A stretch of 64,000 bases of DNA, from NCBI RefSeq assembly GCF_003316765.1, contig NZ_NIJF01000104.1, forward strand, positions 1-64,000, written 5' to 3'. Source of the stretch: Bacillus sp. P14.5. GTDB taxonomy: Bacteria > Bacillota > Bacilli > Bacillales > Bacillaceae_B. Positions 24,425 through 33,876 of this stretch are shown piece by piece. Positions within the stretch are counted from its first letter, which is position 1. Each line of letters starts with the position of its first letter. Both the position numbers and the translations under genes were made by a program. Below the pieces are notes generated by a model. That model was not told the origin of the DNA. It saw only the letters and a program-made list of their open reading frames with translations, and ran no database searches.

Positions 24425-25150
24425 TTAATGATACAAATAAGGAAGGTTCCGAGGATTTTCGTTCTTTAAGGAAATATGCAGCTCAAGATTTTTATTAATG
24501 GAAGCATAAAAAATCTCATTTGTGTCATGAATTCCCTTCCTCAACAGCTCCTGTTTCAGCCATTGATCATCGAGGTCGTACTGCTGAAGGACGTTGGGGT
24601 ACACCGTCCCTTCCATAATGACTGGTACGGATATACCGGGGGAAGAGTGGAGTATCCCAAGGTCTCCTGCAGTCGCAGTCTGCTTCTGTGCCCTTTTGTA
24701 GACACTTAGAGCTCCACTTGATTCAATTATGGCGGTTTCGATATCGTCGATAGAAAAGACATCCTTTTCTCTCAGCATTTGAAGAACATTATCCACAGAG
24801 TAATTAATCTTTTTGATATTTCTTCTCAAAAGTTTTCCGTTCTGAATGACAACAGTCGGTTCAAAGGTCAAAAGCCTCCCAATGAATCTATTCGCGATTT
24901 TCAGCTTGGATACTACTTTCTGAAGAATTCCGATGGCAATAATAGCAATCCCTGTCTGAAGGTGCTGGACTTCCGGGTCGGCGATATCGGCACCGACAAC
25001 TGAGCCCAATACCAAGATGATCAGAAAATCAAAAACAGGCAGTTCGCCGATTGCCCGTTTTCCCATATAAATGGTGATAAATAAAAGCAAAGGCAAAATG
25101 GTGACAATCCTGCCAAGGACAATCAGTGTTTCTTTTATTGTTTCAATCAT
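24425..25150 (-). CDS. DUF421 membrane protein (YetF/YdfS-like)
   Basis: A 241-aa protein with three N-terminal membrane helices (about residues 8-28, 38-58 and 62-82) followed by the cytosolic DUF421 domain. Family marks are GKRAIGELPVFDFLI, TFEPTVVIQNGKLLRRNIKK and DIETAIIE. Bacillus has several paralogues, some made in sporulation, but the biochemical role is unknown. The start is ATG at 25150 with a GGAGGAAAAG site. It is a single gene between LytS and the deaminase gene. Confidence 0.88.
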   Translation of the reverse strand: MIETIKETLIVLGRIVTILPLLLFITIYMGKRAIGELPVFDFLIILVLGSVVGADIADPEVQHLQTGIAIIAIGILQKVVSKLKIANRFIGRLLTFEPTVVIQNGKLLRRNIKKINYSVDNVLQMLREKDVFSIDDIETAIIESSGALSVYKRAQKQTATAGDLGILHSSPGISVPVIMEGTVYPNVLQQYDLDDQWLKQELLRKGIHDTNEIFYASINKNLELHISLKNENPRNLPYLYH

Positions 25151-25230
25151 TTCTTTTCCTCCTGCACTATATCTCCAGTTAGTGATAATCTTTCCTGCAG
25201 GAAAGGATTTATGCAGGGAGGAGAAGAGGA

Positions 25231-25881
25231 TTAAATTTTCAAGGTTCTTCTGGCTTCTTTCTTTATGTCCTCAAAAATTTCTCCGAAAGGTTTGCCATCC
25301 TGTTTGGCTGTCTGAAGTGTTCCATTGCTGAACCATCTTTCCCCGAGTTCGACACCAATGGGGCAGTCCATTCTCCATGGAGTGATAATCCTTTCCACAT
25401 CATGCCCTCTTCTCAAGACAAAATCGGTTTTTAAAACCAGTTGAGCAATTTCGAGTTCTTTATGAGGACCATGTACCGAGATGGATTTCCCAGTGATATA
25501 GTCATTCCCGTTTACAAGGTTTGTGGCACCGGCAAGTCCGTCTCCCGCAGCATAGTGTATATTTTTTATGCTCGACATGACGATGGCACCGAAGCATAAG
25601 GCGCAGGGTTCCATTGTAGAATAGATGCTGTATCTCTTTCTGTTTTGGTTTGTTTCCAGATTATCGATTTTCAGGATGGCATTGATTTCAGCATGAGCAA
25701 TCTTATTGTTGCAGACCTGTCCGTTTTCTTGTGATTTTTCATACACCTTATTCCTGCCTGCCGAAATCACCCTGCCATTCTCATCCGTAATCGCTGCACC
25801 GATCGGAAAGGAACCGTTGCAATACGAAATCCAAGCCTGCTCAAAACATTCCTTCCATGCATGCGATAAATTGACCCACAT
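25231..25881 (-). CDS. Cytidine/deoxycytidylate deaminase-family protein
   Basis: A 216-aa zinc deaminase-fold protein. The zinc and catalytic motifs are HAEINAIL (H and catalytic E) and EPCALCFG (PCxxC). The domain covers about residues 5-140. The C-terminal ~75 residues, which include RRGHDVERIITPWRMDCP, are an extension absent from short tRNA deaminases such as TadA. The substrate could be a nucleoside or base such as guanine, but is not determined. A GGAGCG site precedes the ATG. Confidence 0.85.
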   Translation of the reverse strand: MWVNLSHAWKECFEQAWISYCNGSFPIGAAITDENGRVISAGRNKVYEKSQENGQVCNNKIAHAEINAILKIDNLETNQNRKRYSIYSTMEPCALCFGAIVMSSIKNIHYAAGDGLAGATNLVNGNDYITGKSISVHGPHKELEIAQLVLKTDFVLRRGHDVERIITPWRMDCPIGVELGERWFSNGTLQTAKQDGKPFGEIFEDIKKEARRTLKI

Positions 25882-25934
25882 ATTTTAATCGCTCCTATTC
25901 CTGGTTGAATTTTTCTTCTATTATACTCTCTTCC

Positions 25935-25963
25935 GTGACAGTCACGCCCCGACATTTGTCGAA
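25935..25963 (+). repeat. Dispersed motif copy 1 (GTGACAGTCAC type)
   Basis: The palindrome GTGACAGTCAC is followed after a short gap by CCCGACATTTGTCGAA. The same two-part word recurs at 26463-26491 (opposite strand) and 57026-57054. All three lie between genes. Confidence 0.7.
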
Positions 25964-25992
25964 ATTCACATATTTATTCAAATTGGGAGTCC

Positions 25993-26021
25993 GCATAATT
26001 CTGTCATTATTACTCATCCTA
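25993..26021 (+). promoter_or_regulatory. Sigma-G-type promoter of csgA
   Basis: GCATA (25993-25997), a 17-base spacer and CATCCTA (26015-26021) fit the forespore sigma-G consensus GNATR / CATNNTA. It lies 36 bases before the csgA start, and B. subtilis csgA is sigma-G dependent. Confidence 0.7.
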
Positions 26022-26056
26022 ATTCTATAAGCAGTGAAGTAAAAGGAGGTTAGGTA

Positions 26057-26308
26057 ATGGATCAGAATTTAGCGTATTTGCGGGAAGTGCTATCCAACTA
26101 CACAGATGAGAATGATCTGATGAGTGAAATCAACCGGAAAATCGAGAATGGTCAATATGCATCCGAGGGGGCTTTCGTAAGGGATCTCAGTGAGGAAGAA
26201 ATCCGTTCGCTTGAAAGCATCCTTGACAATGAAATCCACCATGCGAACGAAGCTGGTGACCTGGAGCGGGGTTATCAGCTAAATGAAGTATTTGAATTAT
26301 TATTCTGA
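26057..26308 (+). CDS. csgA: CsgA-like sporulation-specific protein
   Basis: An 83-aa acidic protein matching the B. subtilis sigma-G-controlled spore protein CsgA. The N-terminus (MDQNLAYLREVLSNY), the middle YASEGAFVRDLSEEE and the C-terminus LNEVFELLF follow the family pattern from memory. It has no membrane helix and is probably helical. AAAGGAGG precedes the ATG, and a sigma-G-type promoter lies upstream, so expression in the forespore is expected. Its molecular role is not known. It forms its own transcription unit. Confidence 0.85.
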   Translation: MDQNLAYLREVLSNYTDENDLMSEINRKIENGQYASEGAFVRDLSEEEIRSLESILDNEIHHANEAGDLERGYQLNEVFELLF

Positions 26309-26462
26309 CAGATAGCGTATCTGCACGAAGAAAAGATATTTTCACTTGGAACTTGGAAAAATTAAAAGTAAGGGATGGCGGGCTTAAAGATCTTGTTCTA
26401 GCTTTGGCCATCCCTCTTTGTGAATGAGATAAGACCATTCTCAGCAGGGATGGACACCTCGA

Positions 26463-26491
26463 TTCGACAAATTCCGGGTGGTGACTGTCAC
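26463..26491 (-). repeat. Dispersed motif copy 2 (GTGACAGTCAC type)
   Basis: On the minus strand GTGACAGTCAC is followed by CCCGGAATTTGTCGAA, almost identical to the copy at 57026-57054. It lies before the ABC transporter operon at 26552. Confidence 0.75.
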
Positions 26492-26551
26492 GCATAGGAA
26501 CATTTTCCCTGCCCAATATGTTACAATTAACCCAAAAAAGAGGGTGACGTT

Positions 26552-27343
26552 TTGGGAGTTCAGGGAGAGACGGTTCTGTTGATAAGGGAACTTCAAAAGA
26601 GTTTTGGTACGAAGCATGTCCTGAAAGGAATCGATTTAGAGGTTCAAAAGGGACAGATCATTGGATACATAGGTCCGAATGGTGCAGGAAAAAGCACGAC
26701 GGTCAAGATCCTTCTGGGATTGGAGGAGGCAGATAGTGGAGAGATTGAAGTGTTTGGCGAAAAAGTTTCTGATAGTAACATAGATTATAAGAGAAAGATT
26801 GGCTATGTTCCGGAGATTGCTGAGATATATGAAAATCTGACTGCAAATGAATATATGACCTTCATTGGAGAGCTATATGGAATGACCGCTGAGGAAGCCG
26901 GGGATAAAGCATTCAAGCTGATGAATATCTTTGGACTGAAGGGTGTTTTTCACTCTAAGATATCTTCTTATTCAAAAGGGATGAAACAAAAAGTGCTGAT
27001 CATTTCCAGCCTTCTTCATGATCCCGAGCTGTTGTTCTTTGATGAGCCAATCAATGGTCTGGATGCAAATAGTGTCATGGTGTTCAAAGAAATTCTTGCG
27101 AAGCTTGCAGCGGAAGGGAAGACCATCTTTTATTCTTCTCATATCATGGATGTGGTTGAAAAAATCAGCAGCCGGATCATACTGCTTCATGATGGGCGGA
27201 TTGTTGCCGATGGTACTTTTGCGGAACTAAAGGGGCAGAACATGGATGGTACCCTTGAACAAATTTTCAATGAACTTACTGGATTCAATGAGCATGGAGA
27301 GATCGCCGAGCGGTTTGTTGAGATTGTCAGAGGCGGGGTGTAA
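26552..27343 (+). CDS. ABC transporter ATP-binding protein (YthP-like)
   Basis: A 263-aa ATPase with Walker A (GPNGAGKST), signature SSYSKGMKQK, Walker B (LLFFDEPINGLD) and switch histidine (YSSHIMD). The signature reads YSKGM rather than LSGGQ, as is common in ABC-2 exporters. The start is TTG at 26552 with GAGGGTGA upstream. It is followed after 2 bases by a large permease, so the pair is one system. The pairing with a ~545-aa permease resembles B. subtilis YthP/YthQ; the substrate is unknown. Confidence 0.88.
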   Translation: MGVQGETVLLIRELQKSFGTKHVLKGIDLEVQKGQIIGYIGPNGAGKSTTVKILLGLEEADSGEIEVFGEKVSDSNIDYKRKIGYVPEIAEIYENLTANEYMTFIGELYGMTAEEAGDKAFKLMNIFGLKGVFHSKISSYSKGMKQKVLIISSLLHDPELLFFDEPINGLDANSVMVFKEILAKLAAEGKTIFYSSHIMDVVEKISSRIILLHDGRIVADGTFAELKGQNMDGTLEQIFNELTGFNEHGEIAERFVEIVRGGV

Positions 27344-27345
27344 GG

Positions 27346-28983
27346 ATGAAGGACTTTCCTACACTTCGGTTTTTAGATTATTTCCGCTGGTTTTTCACAA
27401 AGCAGGGTATTGATTACAAGCTGCTCCGTAAAATCCTGCAAGTCAAATTGACTATGGACGGCAGAAGGGTGCCGACGATATTCAATCAGTCGAATAAGAA
27501 ACAAAAGGATGATAACAACCGATTCATCAAGTCATTGTGGATTTACGCTTTGTATGGATTATTTCTTGTGCCATTTATGCTTATGGGAGACAATTATCTA
27601 TTTCAAATGAGCATCACATTCGGAGTTCTGATGTTCATTGTCATGACCTCTATGATTTCTGATTTTTCCTCGGTTCTGCTTGATATTCGGGATCGAAATA
27701 TATTACATACGAAGCCTGTGGATAAGAGGACCATCAGTCTTGCTAAAACACTGCATGTCTGTATCTATCTATTTTTCCTGACAGCAGCAATCGCGGCGAT
27801 TCCCCTTGTGGTCAGCCTTTTTACTCATGGACCGTTATTTTTCCTGCTGTTTTTAGTGGAAATTATTTTGATGGATTTCCTGATTGTTGTGATTACAGCG
27901 ATTTTGTATTTTACTATTCTCCGCTTTTTTGATGGAGAAAAACTGAAGGATATCATCAACTATGTCCAAATTGGTCTTTCCATTGGATTGGCTGTCGGTT
28001 ATCAGTTTGTCGCCAGATCTTTTGAACTTGTTGAATTTGGGGTTGAATTTTCTCCGGCATGGTGGCAATTCCTTATTCCCCCGGTCTGGTTTGCGGGCCC
28101 GTTTCAGTTATTTCTACAAGGAGAAGGCGGCACCTATATCATAGCATTTACTGTATTGACGTTTGTTGTCCCGGTTATAGCGCTTCTTATCTACTCTAAA
28201 ATGATGCCTTCGTTTGAGAGGAATCTCCAGAAGCTGTCCAGTCACAGCGGGAAAGAGAAAAAAGGGATGCAGAGCTACTTTAATTGGGAAGCTAAATTTT
28301 TCTGCCGGAATAAAGAAGAGCGGGCATTTTTCCGTTTTGCCAGATCGATGATCAAAACGGAAAGGGATTTTAAGCTTAAGGTTTATCCTTCGCTTGGATT
28401 TTCTCTGATATTTCCGTTCATTTTTATCTTCAATCAGCTGCAGATGGATTCCTTTGGTAATATTAGGGACAGTAAGTGGTATTTATCCCTGTATTTCACC
28501 ATGCTGATGATTCCGAATGTGTTGATGATGCTGAAATATTCAGGAAAACATAAGGCGTCCTGGATCTATAGGACTGCTCCTGTTGGAAAACTCAGAAATA
28601 TTTATACAGGAACCATTAAGGCGGTAATGGTGAAGCTTTTCCTGCCTGTATATCTGGTTATCAGCCTCATCTTTGTTTTTCTGTTTGGACTGCGGATTAT
28701 TGATGATGTGGTGATCATCTTACTGAGCAGCATTGTCTACGTCATTTTCGGATTCATCGTGATAAAAGGGACATTGCCATTTTCACGTTCATTCGAAGCG
28801 GCCCAGGACAGCGATGGGTGGAAGCTGATCCCTTATTTTCTGTTAATCGGTGTGTTTGTGGGAATTCACTTCCTTGCCCTTGGAATTGATTATGGAAGCT
28901 ATTTATATTTGGGGATCCTGCTGATTTTGGCTCCTGTTTTGTGGAGGCTTTCATTCAGGACGGATTGGGAAGACTTACGATAA
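27346..28983 (+). CDS. Large ABC exporter permease (YthQ-like)
   Basis: A 545-aa membrane protein with roughly 11-12 hydrophobic helices in two groups, about residues 60-290 and 350-535, separated by a charged loop near residue 310. A basic N-terminal segment (about 1-55) precedes the first helix. This layout fits large permeases that pair with a single-domain ATPase, such as YthQ of B. subtilis. It begins 2 bases after the ATPase gene. The substrate is unknown. Confidence 0.8.
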   Translation: MKDFPTLRFLDYFRWFFTKQGIDYKLLRKILQVKLTMDGRRVPTIFNQSNKKQKDDNNRFIKSLWIYALYGLFLVPFMLMGDNYLFQMSITFGVLMFIVMTSMISDFSSVLLDIRDRNILHTKPVDKRTISLAKTLHVCIYLFFLTAAIAAIPLVVSLFTHGPLFFLLFLVEIILMDFLIVVITAILYFTILRFFDGEKLKDIINYVQIGLSIGLAVGYQFVARSFELVEFGVEFSPAWWQFLIPPVWFAGPFQLFLQGEGGTYIIAFTVLTFVVPVIALLIYSKMMPSFERNLQKLSSHSGKEKKGMQSYFNWEAKFFCRNKEERAFFRFARSMIKTERDFKLKVYPSLGFSLIFPFIFIFNQLQMDSFGNIRDSKWYLSLYFTMLMIPNVLMMLKYSGKHKASWIYRTAPVGKLRNIYTGTIKAVMVKLFLPVYLVISLIFVFLFGLRIIDDVVIILLSSIVYVIFGFIVIKGTLPFSRSFEAAQDSDGWKLIPYFLLIGVFVGIHFLALGIDYGSYLYLGILLILAPVLWRLSFRTDWEDLR

Positions 28984-28995
28984 ATAAGGAAAGAG

Positions 28996-29036
28996 GGAGG
29001 CTTTTGCCAGTTTTTACAGGCAAAGGCTTCTTTTTT
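28996..29036 (+). terminator. Terminator of the YthPQ-like operon
   Basis: AGGCTTTTGCC and GGCAAAGGCTTC form a stem with a 10-base loop, followed by six T. Confidence 0.85.
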
Positions 29037-29261
29037 ATCATTCCATTTTCAATAAACATGTGCTATTATTTAGTAATCCGAAATATTATTTAAATGAATA
29101 AATAATCTTCCTCTGTGAAGGTTGTTTTTATTTTGGCTGTTTTTGAAAGCATTGTTGTTTGTCGTTTTCTTTTCACTTCACAACAGGCGCCTTTCGGAAA
29201 ACTGCCTTTATTTTTGTGGAAAACAGGCCTGAAATCATAGGCCGTTACAGGAGGAATTCAA

Positions 29262-30455
29262 GTGAAAGAAACACTCTGGACCAAATCATTCATCATGCTC
29301 ATGGTGGGGAATTTGTTTGTTTTCATGTCCTTTCAAATGCTGATCCCTACATTGCCTCCTTATATTAAATCCCTTGGAGCTTCTGGATTGGAGATAGGGC
29401 TTGTCACCACTTTATTTTCTATAGGTGCTGTATTGAGCAGGCCTTTTATCGGCTTTATGCTGGAATATAAAACGAGGAAGCCGCTCGTTTTAATCGGAGC
29501 ACTTTCCCTGCTTTTGATTACTATCATCTATCCGCTGTCGCAAATCGTCGTGATTTTCCTGGTGTTCCGTTTTGTTCACGGGCTTGCATGGGGCTGGTCG
29601 ACAACAGTTAACGGAACCGCGGCCGTGGATGTTGTGCCAAACTCCAGACTTGGTGAAGGAATGGGGTATTATGGATTATCGATAACAATAGGAATGATCG
29701 TCGCACCAAGCTTGGGAATCTACTTGTTCCAAGTGACTTCATTCAGCAATCTCATATATATCTCCACTGGCCTGGGAATCATTGCGCTCATTCTTCTTTC
29801 AACTGTGCATTACCATACTCCACAGGCTGTAAAAGAGACGCAGAAAGAGCAATTGAAGTTTTCCTATATGGGTTCTCTCATTGAAAAATCGAGTATTTAT
29901 CCAGCGATCATTACGATGATTGCTACTTTCGGCTATGGCTCCATCGTGACTTTTATCGTGATTTTCGGAGAGGAGCGGGGGATCGATCAGATTTTCCTTT
30001 TCTATTTGTTCAATGCCATTATGGCGTCTCTTTCCCGTCCTATTGCTGGAAAGTGGTTTGACGAAAAAGGGCCGATTGGATTGATATTATTCTGTACAGG
30101 AGTAACCTTTATCGGTATGTGGGTGTTGTCATTCGCTCATTCAAACCTGCCGATCATCATTGCCGGTGTCCTGTTCGGGGTAGGATTCGGTTCTTTGATT
30201 CCAACGCTGCAATCGTGGGTGCTTTCCAAAACGCCTGCAAACCGAAGAGGGGTTGCTAACGGGATGTTCTTCTCGTCAATTGACCTTGGAATAGGCTTAA
30301 GCGGCCTGGTCTTTGGGATCCTTGCTCAATTTGTTGGAACAGGAACACTCTTCCAGATATCAAGTGCGTTCCTCTTGATTGCGATGGTCCTGACCATCAA
30401 AGAAGCAAGAGGAAAGAAAATGCAGCAGCAAACACAAATATCACCATCAGCATAA
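29262..30455 (+). CDS. Major facilitator superfamily transporter
   Basis: A 397-aa, 12-helix MFS protein. The helix 2-3 loop motif appears as SRPFIGFMLEYKTRKP, and its repeat at the second half as SRPIAGKWFDEKGP. The likely start is GTG at 29262 with GGAGG 7 bases upstream. This is a drug- or metabolite-efflux type of MFS (similar to YfkF or YwoG in B. subtilis), but the substrate is not evident. The gene stands alone. Confidence 0.9.
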   Translation: MKETLWTKSFIMLMVGNLFVFMSFQMLIPTLPPYIKSLGASGLEIGLVTTLFSIGAVLSRPFIGFMLEYKTRKPLVLIGALSLLLITIIYPLSQIVVIFLVFRFVHGLAWGWSTTVNGTAAVDVVPNSRLGEGMGYYGLSITIGMIVAPSLGIYLFQVTSFSNLIYISTGLGIIALILLSTVHYHTPQAVKETQKEQLKFSYMGSLIEKSSIYPAIITMIATFGYGSIVTFIVIFGEERGIDQIFLFYLFNAIMASLSRPIAGKWFDEKGPIGLILFCTGVTFIGMWVLSFAHSNLPIIIAGVLFGVGFGSLIPTLQSWVLSKTPANRRGVANGMFFSSIDLGIGLSGLVFGILAQFVGTGTLFQISSAFLLIAMVLTIKEARGKKMQQQTQISPSA

Positions 30456-30497
30456 TGATGATCAATGGGGGCAGTTCTACACCGCTTTACGCGCTGT

Positions 30498-30512
30498 AAG
30501 GGACTGTCCCTT
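30498..30512. repeat. Short palindrome AAGGGAC-TGTCCCTT
   Basis: A 15-bp near-perfect palindrome in the region after the MFS gene, directly before MITE copy D. Palindromes of this type recur between genes in Bacillaceae. It may also act as a weak terminator because TTT follows. Confidence 0.5.
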
Positions 30513-30539
30513 TTAGCACTTTAAAGCATCGAAAGGGAA

Positions 30540-30620
30540 CCGAGAGGGAATTCTTAGTATCCGATGAAAAATCCGGCTCTTGGGATTTTTCCGAAAGCAC
30601 CAATATATGTGAAAACAGCC
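30540..30620 (-). mobile_element. MITE copy D, truncated
   Basis: On the minus strand the element starts GGCTGTTTTCACATATATTG and includes the hairpin GGAAAAATCC / GGATTTTTC and CGGATACTAAG, matching copies A and B. Its distal half and right inverted repeat are missing. Confidence 0.75.
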
Positions 30621-30676
30621 TTCTCAAAAGATAAGAGTTATAATGAAAAGGATTAACGCGAAATGGAGGAACAGAC

Positions 30677-31906
30677 ATGGACTTTGAACGAAATTTGGAT
30701 AAATATGCTGAACTTGCTGTAAAGGCCGGCGTCAATATACAAAAAGGGCAGTATCTTTGGGTTTCTGCTCCCATGGGGACTGAACGCCTTGTGAGGAAAA
30801 TCGTCAAGCAGGCTTATCTTGCCGGAGCATGTGAAGTGCATGTTCAATGGTATGACGAAGAGGTGAAAAGGACACATTACGAACTTGCTCCTGATAGTAC
30901 ATTTGAGCAGTTCCCTGAATGGATGGCTTCAGCATTTGACTCTATCGCCGAAAAAGGCGGTGCTTTCCTGCAGGTTGAGGCAGATGACCCTGACTTGTTG
31001 AAAGGAATTCCTCCTGAAAGATTGTTATCTTTTGAAAAGGCGAGGGGCAATGCCCTTGAAAGCTTCTATGAAGCCATTGAAACCGACCGGATCAGCTGGT
31101 CCATCATCGCGATGCCTTCACAAAAATGGGCAGATAAGGTATTCCCGGGTCTCCCTGAAAGTGAAAGAGTGCCTGCTCTGTGGGATAAAATATTTGATGC
31201 TGTCAGGATTAATAAGGAGCATCCTGTTGATGAATGGCGCAGTCACATCGAGACGCTGCAAGCAAAAGCTTCTCAACTGAATAAGAAAAGCTTTTGGAAG
31301 CTTCATTATACTGCCCCGGGAACGGACCTGACGATTGAACTTCCCGAGAAGCATTTGTGGCTGACTGGAAGCTCCACCAATATAGAAGGAACCACATTCA
31401 TTGCAAATATGCCAACAGAAGAAGTGTACACTGTACCGTTAAAAATTGGGGTGAACGGATTTGTTACAAGCACAAAGCCGCTCGCATACCAGGGGAATGT
31501 AATCGAGGATTTCAAGCTGACCTTCGAGGATGGGAAAATCATCAAAGCAGAAGCAAAGACCGGACAGGAACTGCTTGAGAAAATGATGGATACAGATGAA
31601 GGGGCAAGATACTTGGGAGAGGTTGCGTTGGTGCCGCACAAATCGCCCATTTCCGAAACCGGAATCCTGTTTTTTAACACACTGTTTGATGAAAATGCAT
31701 CCAACCATTTAGCAATCGGCTCTTCCTATCCAACCTGTTATGAAGGAGGAGAGTCACTATCCGAGGATGAGAGAAAAGCCGCTGGTTTGAATGACAGCAT
31801 CGTTCACGAGGACTTTATGATCGGTTCCGAACAGATGGATATAGCCGGTATACATAAAGACGGTTCAACTGAACCCCTCTTCAGAAAAGGGAATTGGGCG
31901 TTTTAA
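30677..31906 (+). CDS. ampS: M29-family aminopeptidase
   Basis: A 409-aa metallo-aminopeptidase of family M29 (AmpS, aminopeptidase T). It removes N-terminal residues from peptides in the cytosol, using two metal ions. Metal and catalytic regions are visible: ANMPTEEVYT, LGEVALVPHKSPI, NHLAIGSSYPTCYEGG and IVHEDFMIGS. The length is typical. A good GGAGG site precedes the ATG. A strong terminator follows. Confidence 0.95.
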   Translation: MDFERNLDKYAELAVKAGVNIQKGQYLWVSAPMGTERLVRKIVKQAYLAGACEVHVQWYDEEVKRTHYELAPDSTFEQFPEWMASAFDSIAEKGGAFLQVEADDPDLLKGIPPERLLSFEKARGNALESFYEAIETDRISWSIIAMPSQKWADKVFPGLPESERVPALWDKIFDAVRINKEHPVDEWRSHIETLQAKASQLNKKSFWKLHYTAPGTDLTIELPEKHLWLTGSSTNIEGTTFIANMPTEEVYTVPLKIGVNGFVTSTKPLAYQGNVIEDFKLTFEDGKIIKAEAKTGQELLEKMMDTDEGARYLGEVALVPHKSPISETGILFFNTLFDENASNHLAIGSSYPTCYEGGESLSEDERKAAGLNDSIVHEDFMIGSEQMDIAGIHKDGSTEPLFRKGNWAF

Positions 31907-31945
31907 GGGCTGTTAAAACGCCGGAGCCAATAATTAATTGATTAT

Positions 31946-31984
31946 GAGCCAAAGGGGTTATCTATTACCCCTTGGCTTTTTTTG
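31946..31984 (+). terminator. Terminator of ampS
   Basis: AGCCAAAGGGG and CCCCTTGGCT form a stem with a 10-base loop followed by seven T. Confidence 0.92.
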
Positions 31985-32153
31985 TGCGACTGAATTAGTG
32001 TTTTGTTGATATGCTTCCCTTGATGTCCGAATGGTCATTTCTTTTACAGCAGTCCTTACAAAAGATGAAGACCTACACGCGGGACTACATAACTGGCCGG
32101 TGTGGTCAAACTAAATATTCCTTCCATAAAATTGGGTCTCTATAGAAATCCAC
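31985..32153. other. Remainder of the ampS-to-stress-gene gap
   Basis: Apart from the ampS terminator and the sigma-B-type promoter, this 309-base gap holds no visible gene or repeat. Confidence 0.5.
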
Positions 32154-32178
32154 GTTTAACAGCTTTAAATAAGGGAAT
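32154..32178 (+). promoter_or_regulatory. Sigma-B-type promoter
   Basis: GTTTAA (32154-32159), 13 bases, GGGAAT (32173-32178) fits the general-stress sigma-B consensus GTTTaa-N13-15-GGGwAw. It lies 38 bases before the stress-protein start. Confidence 0.75.
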
Positions 32179-32215
32179 TACTCCTTATGTAGAAATCTTT
32201 TGAGGAGGGATATGA

Positions 32216-32791
32216 ATGAAAAAGTCTATAATCGGTGGAGTTTTCAGAAACAAAGATGAAGCTGTTCGCGCGATTGAAGCTCTTCATGACATGGGTTATA
32301 CCAAAGAAGATATCTCGATTTTTGCAAAAGATAATGACGATGTTAAAGGGATCCAACATGAAACGGACAGTAAAGTGACTGAAAAAGACAGTGGACGCGG
32401 CAAGAATGCAGGAAAAGGTTTCGGTATTGGTGCCGGAACGGGCGGTGTACTCGGCGGTATCGCTGGTATTATTGCGGAGGTCGGTTTGCTGACCATTCCT
32501 GGTGTTGGTGTTCTGGCTGCAGCAGGGCCGTTAGCAACAGCGTTGAGCGGTGCGGCAATTGGGGCCGGCGGCGGCGGACTTGTTGGTGCTTTAACAGGAG
32601 CGGGTATTCCGGAAGAACATGCCAAGGAATATGAAAATTATTTAAATAAGGGTAATATCGTTGTTCTGGTTGAAGCGGATGAAGACCGTGAAGATAAAGT
32701 ATATGGTCATTTCTCCAATAACAATGCAATGAATACCCACACATATCCTGAAAGGGTACGTGTAAATAACGGAAGCAATACCAACCTATAA
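32216..32791 (+). CDS. YflT-family general stress protein
   Basis: A 191-aa protein with an N-terminal YflT domain (SIIGGVFRNKDEAVRAIEAL, GYTKEDISIFAKD; about residues 1-50). A glycine- and alanine-rich hydrophobic stretch (about 65-125) follows, similar to those in heat-induced stress proteins that may contact membranes, then a C-terminal domain with VVLVEAD. The length matches GsiB-unrelated YflT relatives. AGGAGG precedes the ATG and a sigma-B-type promoter lies upstream. A related N-terminal domain occurs in the protein at 60975. Confidence 0.88.
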   Translation: MKKSIIGGVFRNKDEAVRAIEALHDMGYTKEDISIFAKDNDDVKGIQHETDSKVTEKDSGRGKNAGKGFGIGAGTGGVLGGIAGIIAEVGLLTIPGVGVLAAAGPLATALSGAAIGAGGGGLVGALTGAGIPEEHAKEYENYLNKGNIVVLVEADEDREDKVYGHFSNNNAMNTHTYPERVRVNNGSNTNL

Positions 32792-32805
32792 TATGGTGAT
32801 TGAAG

Positions 32806-32839
32806 AACCCCGTCGGAAATTTTCCGCCGGGGTTTTTTT
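32806..32839 (+). terminator. Terminator of the YflT-family gene
   Basis: AACCCCGTCGGAAA and TTTCCGCCGGGGTT form the stem, with one mismatch, followed by seven T. Confidence 0.92.
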
Positions 32840-32886
32840 AGCTTGTTAAAGGGGCAGCCATTTTCTTTCAGGCTGCAGCCCTTAGA

Positions 32887-33684
32887 TTACTTAATAAACA
32901 TCTGTGTCCAATAAATCCCCATCCCGCCGTCTTCAGCATAGCCGACTCCGATATGGGTCACTTGATTGTTCATAATGTTTTTACGGTGTCCAGGGCTTTC
33001 CATCCATGCTTGAACAACTTCTTTTGGTGAGTTCTGGCCAGCAGCAATATTTTCAGCTGCAGTGCTGTACTCTATCCCGAAGTTCTCCATCATTTCGAAT
33101 GGAGATCCATAAGTAGGAGACGTGTGGGAGAAGTAATTCTTATCCACCATGTCCTCAGATTTGATGCGGGCGACATTAGATAATTCTCCATGTGGTTTTA
33201 ATGCCGGCAAACCATTCTTTTTACGTTCGTCATTAGTTAAGTCGATGACCTGCTGAACATATTCATCCATGTTCCCGCTTTGTGCTTCTTCATTCTGGCC
33301 ATTCTTTTCTGCAGGCTGCTGCGGAGTTTCTGGTTCTTGAGCAGCTTGCTGCCCGTCTCCACGGTTACCCTGATTGCCCTGGCCATTTTCTTGTGTAAAC
33401 CTCTGTCCGCCATTACGTGGATCCATTGGAATCAGGTAACGCTGTGTGAAAAGGTTGCGTCCCTGACGCTGAACTGCAGGGTCTCCAGGATCACGGTCGG
33501 TAAGTGCGTTTCCATTGCCATTTTCATTCATATTCGGATTTTCACCATTGAAGCTTACCGGATCATAATTCACATCCTGTGGTTCCGCCAATTCATTATT
33601 TCCATTCCCGTTCCCATTACAAGCAGTCAGTATCAACAAGGGAGCGATTGCGCATATAAGAAAAGATTTGAGTTTAATCTTCAT
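32887..33684 (-). CDS. CAP-domain (YkwD-like) lipoprotein
   Basis: A 265-aa secreted protein. The N-terminal signal has the lipobox LILTAC, with C24 as the expected lipid site, then a low-complexity linker rich in Asn, Gln and Gly (about 25-140). The CAP/SCP domain (about 145-265) starts VQQVIDLTNDERKKNGLPAL and has SHTSPTYGSPFEMM, AENIAAGQ and GHRKNIMN. ATG 33684 was chosen over 33690 and 33711 for spacing to GGAGGT. Bacillus relatives are secreted or spore-associated, of unknown activity. The polar linker suggests it spans the cell wall. Confidence 0.92.
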   Translation of the reverse strand: MKIKLKSFLICAIAPLLILTACNGNGNGNNELAEPQDVNYDPVSFNGENPNMNENGNGNALTDRDPGDPAVQRQGRNLFTQRYLIPMDPRNGGQRFTQENGQGNQGNRGDGQQAAQEPETPQQPAEKNGQNEEAQSGNMDEYVQQVIDLTNDERKKNGLPALKPHGELSNVARIKSEDMVDKNYFSHTSPTYGSPFEMMENFGIEYSTAAENIAAGQNSPKEVVQAWMESPGHRKNIMNNQVTHIGVGYAEDGGMGIYWTQMFIK

Positions 33685-33876
33685 TGTCATTACCTCCTTT
33701 TTTAGGTCCATTGACCATTATTTAATATGTGCAATAGACCTGTTTTTAAAAGAGGTAAAAACTGCAATATGACCTTTTTTTAATGGTGAGTGGGTGGAGG
33801 CAGGATTTATATATAGAAAAACGGCTTTTGGGAGCGCGTGAATGCCGCTTCAGCAAGTTCTCACAGGACTTCCCGT